The translations under genes were made by a program, and so were the position numbers. Of a stretch of DNA of 64,000 nt, positions 62,421-64,000 are shown in pieces (the stretch's first letter is position 1; the number at the start of each line of letters is the position of its first letter). This stretch comes from Sphaerisporangium fuscum. Lineage in GTDB: Bacteria > Actinomycetota > Actinomycetes > Streptosporangiales > Streptosporangiaceae. The stretch covers positions 62,001 to 126,000 of the forward strand of contig NZ_JAHDTF010000002.1 of assembly GCF_018531465.1 (NCBI RefSeq), read 5' to 3'. The notes below the pieces were generated by a model. The model was not told the origin of the DNA. It did not search any database and saw nothing but the letters and a program-made list of their open reading frames with translations.

Positions 62421-63279
62421 TCTCCAGCAGGCGGGTGATCCGGTACCGGTGCCCGCTGAACGGAGCGAGCAGTTCGAGCATCCCCGCGTCGTCGGTCTTC
62501 CGTCCCGTCAGCGACCATCCCACCAGCGAGGGCAGGTGGTAGTCGCCGACCGAGACGGCGTCGGGATCACCATGGGCCCGCTGCCGCGTCTCCGCCGAGG
62601 TCCACACCCCGATTCCCGGCAGCGCCCGCAGCAGCCTGTCGGCCTCCGCCGATCCGGCCGCCTCCAGCTTGGCGGCGTGCGGGGCGGCGTTGACGATCGT
62701 CCTGGCCCGTACGGCCTCCGCGCCGGCGCGGTGCCAGTCCCACGAAGGGACCGCCCGCCACACCTCGGGCGCCGGGAAGACCCGCATGCCGGCGGGCGCC
62801 GGGCCCGGGGCGGGCTCGCCGTACCTGCCCAGCAGCCAGCGCCAGGCGCGCCAGGCCTCACGGCCGACGACCTTCTGCTCCAGGACGGCCGGCACCAGCG
62901 CCTCGAAGACCCGTGAGGTGCGCCCGACCCGCACCCCGGCGTAGCGGGCGGCCAGCTCCCGCAGCAGCTCGTACCCGCCGGAGGCGGTCCGTTCGACCAG
63001 CCGCCGGAACTCGGCCACCTGGTCGTCGGCCCCGAGCAACTGGGGCAGCGTCTCCAGCATCCAGCCCGCGCCGGGCCCCCACGCCCGCGCCACCACGACC
63101 CCCTCGCGGGCGTCGGCCACCAGGCGCAGCGTCCCCGGGCCGTCGGGCGTGCGGGACGTACGCCAGATCGCCCCGTCGGGAGTGATCTGCCAGGCGGGAT
63201 CGCCGGTGCCGCGGCGGTGCGGCGCCATCGTCGTCCTCACGTCGAGAGGACCGTCGGGCCGCCACCTGCGTTCCAGCAC
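62356..63279 (-). CDS. DNA-3-methyladenine glycosylase II-like protein (HhH-GPD)
   Basis: A 307-residue AlkA-type glycosylase that removes alkylated purines. The helix-hairpin-helix LLRALPGIGVWTSAE is followed by the catalytic Asp246 in DAVSVGDYHLP. The N-terminal portion (about 1-90) has the strand-rich AlkA-like domain. It complements the YcaQ-type enzyme elsewhere in the window. The start is a GTG with a TAGGCT hexamer exactly 6 nt upstream, suggesting leaderless transcription. Confidence 0.9.
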   Translation of the reverse strand: MLERRWRPDGPLDVRTTMAPHRRGTGDPAWQITPDGAIWRTSRTPDGPGTLRLVADAREGVVVARAWGPGAGWMLETLPQLLGADDQVAEFRRLVERTASGGYELLRELAARYAGVRVGRTSRVFEALVPAVLEQKVVGREAWRAWRWLLGRYGEPAPGPAPAGMRVFPAPEVWRAVPSWDWHRAGAEAVRARTIVNAAPHAAKLEAAGSAEADRLLRALPGIGVWTSAETRQRAHGDPDAVSVGDYHLPSLVGWSLTGRKTDDAGMLELLAPFSGHRYRITRLLEISGRRPPARGPRMPARDYRSF

Positions 63280-63285
63280 CCACCC

Positions 63286-63291
63286 AGCCTA
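63286..63291 (-). promoter_or_regulatory. -10 hexamer of a probable leaderless promoter (AlkA-like gene)
   Basis: TAGGCT on the minus strand, then 6 nt, then the GTG. Confidence 0.5.
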
Positions 63292-63324
63292 TTGCGCCGT
63301 GCGGCCCCGATCCCCGGGCGCTCG

Positions 63325-64000
63325 TCAGACGTCGCTGGAGAAGCGCACGGCGTTCGGCGGAAGGTGGACGCCTGGCCAGACCCGCGCGCCGGAGAGCAGC
63401 TCGTTGCCCGGACCCACCACGGCGCCGTCGCCGACCACGGCGTTGCGCAGCACGGCCCCCGAGCGGATGATCGCCCCGGCCCCGACCACGGAGTCGACGA
63501 CGACGGCCCCCGACTCCACGACGCAGCCCGCGTCGAGCACGCTGCCCTGGACGCACGCGTCGGACTCCACCCGCGCCCGGGCGCCCACCACCGTGCCGCC
63601 GGAGACCTTGGCGTTCGGCGAGACACTGGCCTCGGGCAGCGTGAGGAACTCCCCGCAGGGACCGGGAAGCGCCGGGGACCTCAGGCGGCCGAGCACCAGG
63701 TCGCAGGACCCCTGGACGAAGGCCGCCGGGGTGCCGACGTCGAGCCAGTACGACCGGTCGGCGTACCCGAGCACCAGCTCGCCGGACTCGATCAGGCTGG
63801 GGAAGGTCTCGCGCTCCACCGAGACCACCTGGCCCTCGGGGATCCGGTCGATGCACGAGCGCTGGAAGACGTAGCAGCCGGCGTTGATGCGGTTCGTCAC
63901 GGGGTTCGGGGTCTTCTCCAGGAAGGCGGTGACCCGGCCGTCGTCGTCGGTGGGCACGCAGCCGAAACGCGAGGGGTCGTCGACCTCCGTCAGGTGGAGC
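63325..64000 (-). CDS. mannose-1-phosphate guanylyltransferase-type nucleotidyltransferase (partial)
   Basis: The last 225 residues of a sugar-nucleotide pyrophosphorylase (Rv3264c-like); the N-terminal part lies beyond the right edge. The transferase core shows FLEKTPNPVTNRINAGCYVF in part, and YWLDVGTPAAFVQG; the C-terminus is a left-handed beta helix with repeats such as SGGTVVGARA and GAGAIIRSGA, closing with FSSDV. The residues PEGQVVSVERETFPSLI are typical of GDP-mannose or related enzymes. With manB and the SIS protein it would produce GDP-mannose. Confidence 0.85.
   Translation of the reverse strand, partial: LHLTEVDDPSRFGCVPTDDDGRVTAFLEKTPNPVTNRINAGCYVFQRSCIDRIPEGQVVSVERETFPSLIESGELVLGYADRSYWLDVGTPAAFVQGSCDLVLGRLRSPALPGPCGEFLTLPEASVSPNAKVSGGTVVGARARVESDACVQGSVLDAGCVVESGAVVVDSVVGAGAIIRSGAVLRNAVVGDGAVVGPGNELLSGARVWPGVHLPPNAVRFSSDV

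Overview
The window is dense, high-GC chromosome of an actinomycete. Gene content (MtrAB-LpqB, WhiB, a SARP/AfsR-type regulator, FbiA/FbiB/FbiC for coenzyme F420, SpoIIM, GTG starts, many 4-bp stop/start overlaps) fits a filamentous Streptosporangiales-like or Streptomyces-like organism; genus cannot be fixed from sequence alone. No rRNA, tRNA, CRISPR array, insertion sequence or prophage was seen. Apart from one 9.5-kb block the window looks like conserved core chromosome.

Layout. 1-5.9 kb: the end of an unidentified gene, an Rv3235-family gene, secA, a small HGxxPAAW membrane protein and a YcaQ-type DNA glycosylase. 6-13.6 kb (minus strand): mtrA-mtrB-lpqB-comF-hpf-LuxR-type response regulator, with two long non-coding gaps; the comF/lpqB gap carries two DnaA-box 9-mers. 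13.9-19.7 kb (plus): a translationally coupled cluster (membrane protein, DUF4129, DUF4350, MoxR ATPase, DUF58) matching Rv3689-Rv3693 of M. tuberculosis; its usual partners SpoIIM and RDD follow only at 29.3-31.3 kb.

The 19.7-29.3 kb stretch separating the two halves is the accessory block: a Ser/Thr kinase with WD40 propeller, a divergent AfsR-like SARP-NB-ARC-TPR regulator, a small secreted six-cysteine protein with a SARP-like 11-bp direct repeat in its promoter, a short XdhC-like protein and a MecA_N-type penicillin-binding protein. This is the best candidate for an undescribed system: a kinase-SARP switch controlling a secreted effector.

31.4-37.3 kb: a five-gene peptide/nickel-type ABC importer (binding protein, two ATPases, two permeases) behind a perfect 17-bp palindrome. 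37.6-40.4 kb: two different S-adenosylhomocysteine hydrolases in tandem. 40.5-42.7 kb: small MerR protein, Rpn-like nuclease, CDF transporter. 42.8-64 kb: a region syntenic with Rv3256c-Rv3264c: SIS isomerase, Trm112, manB, DUF3499, Rv3259-like protein, DUF5719, large glycosyltransferase, whiB, a Gln/Tyr/Gly/Pro-rich membrane protein, fbiA-fbiB, a truncated methyltransferase, a substrate-binding/VWA protein, fbiC, a small membrane protein, an AlkA-like glycosylase and the end of a mannose-1-phosphate guanylyltransferase. manB, the SIS protein and the guanylyltransferase would supply GDP-mannose for envelope glycans; fbiA/B/C make F420.

Recurring signals: six genes carry a TANNNT hexamer exactly 6 nt before the start codon (leaderless-transcription geometry), and two operons contain micro-ORFs of 13 and 19 codons that overlap both neighbours at their stop/start codons.
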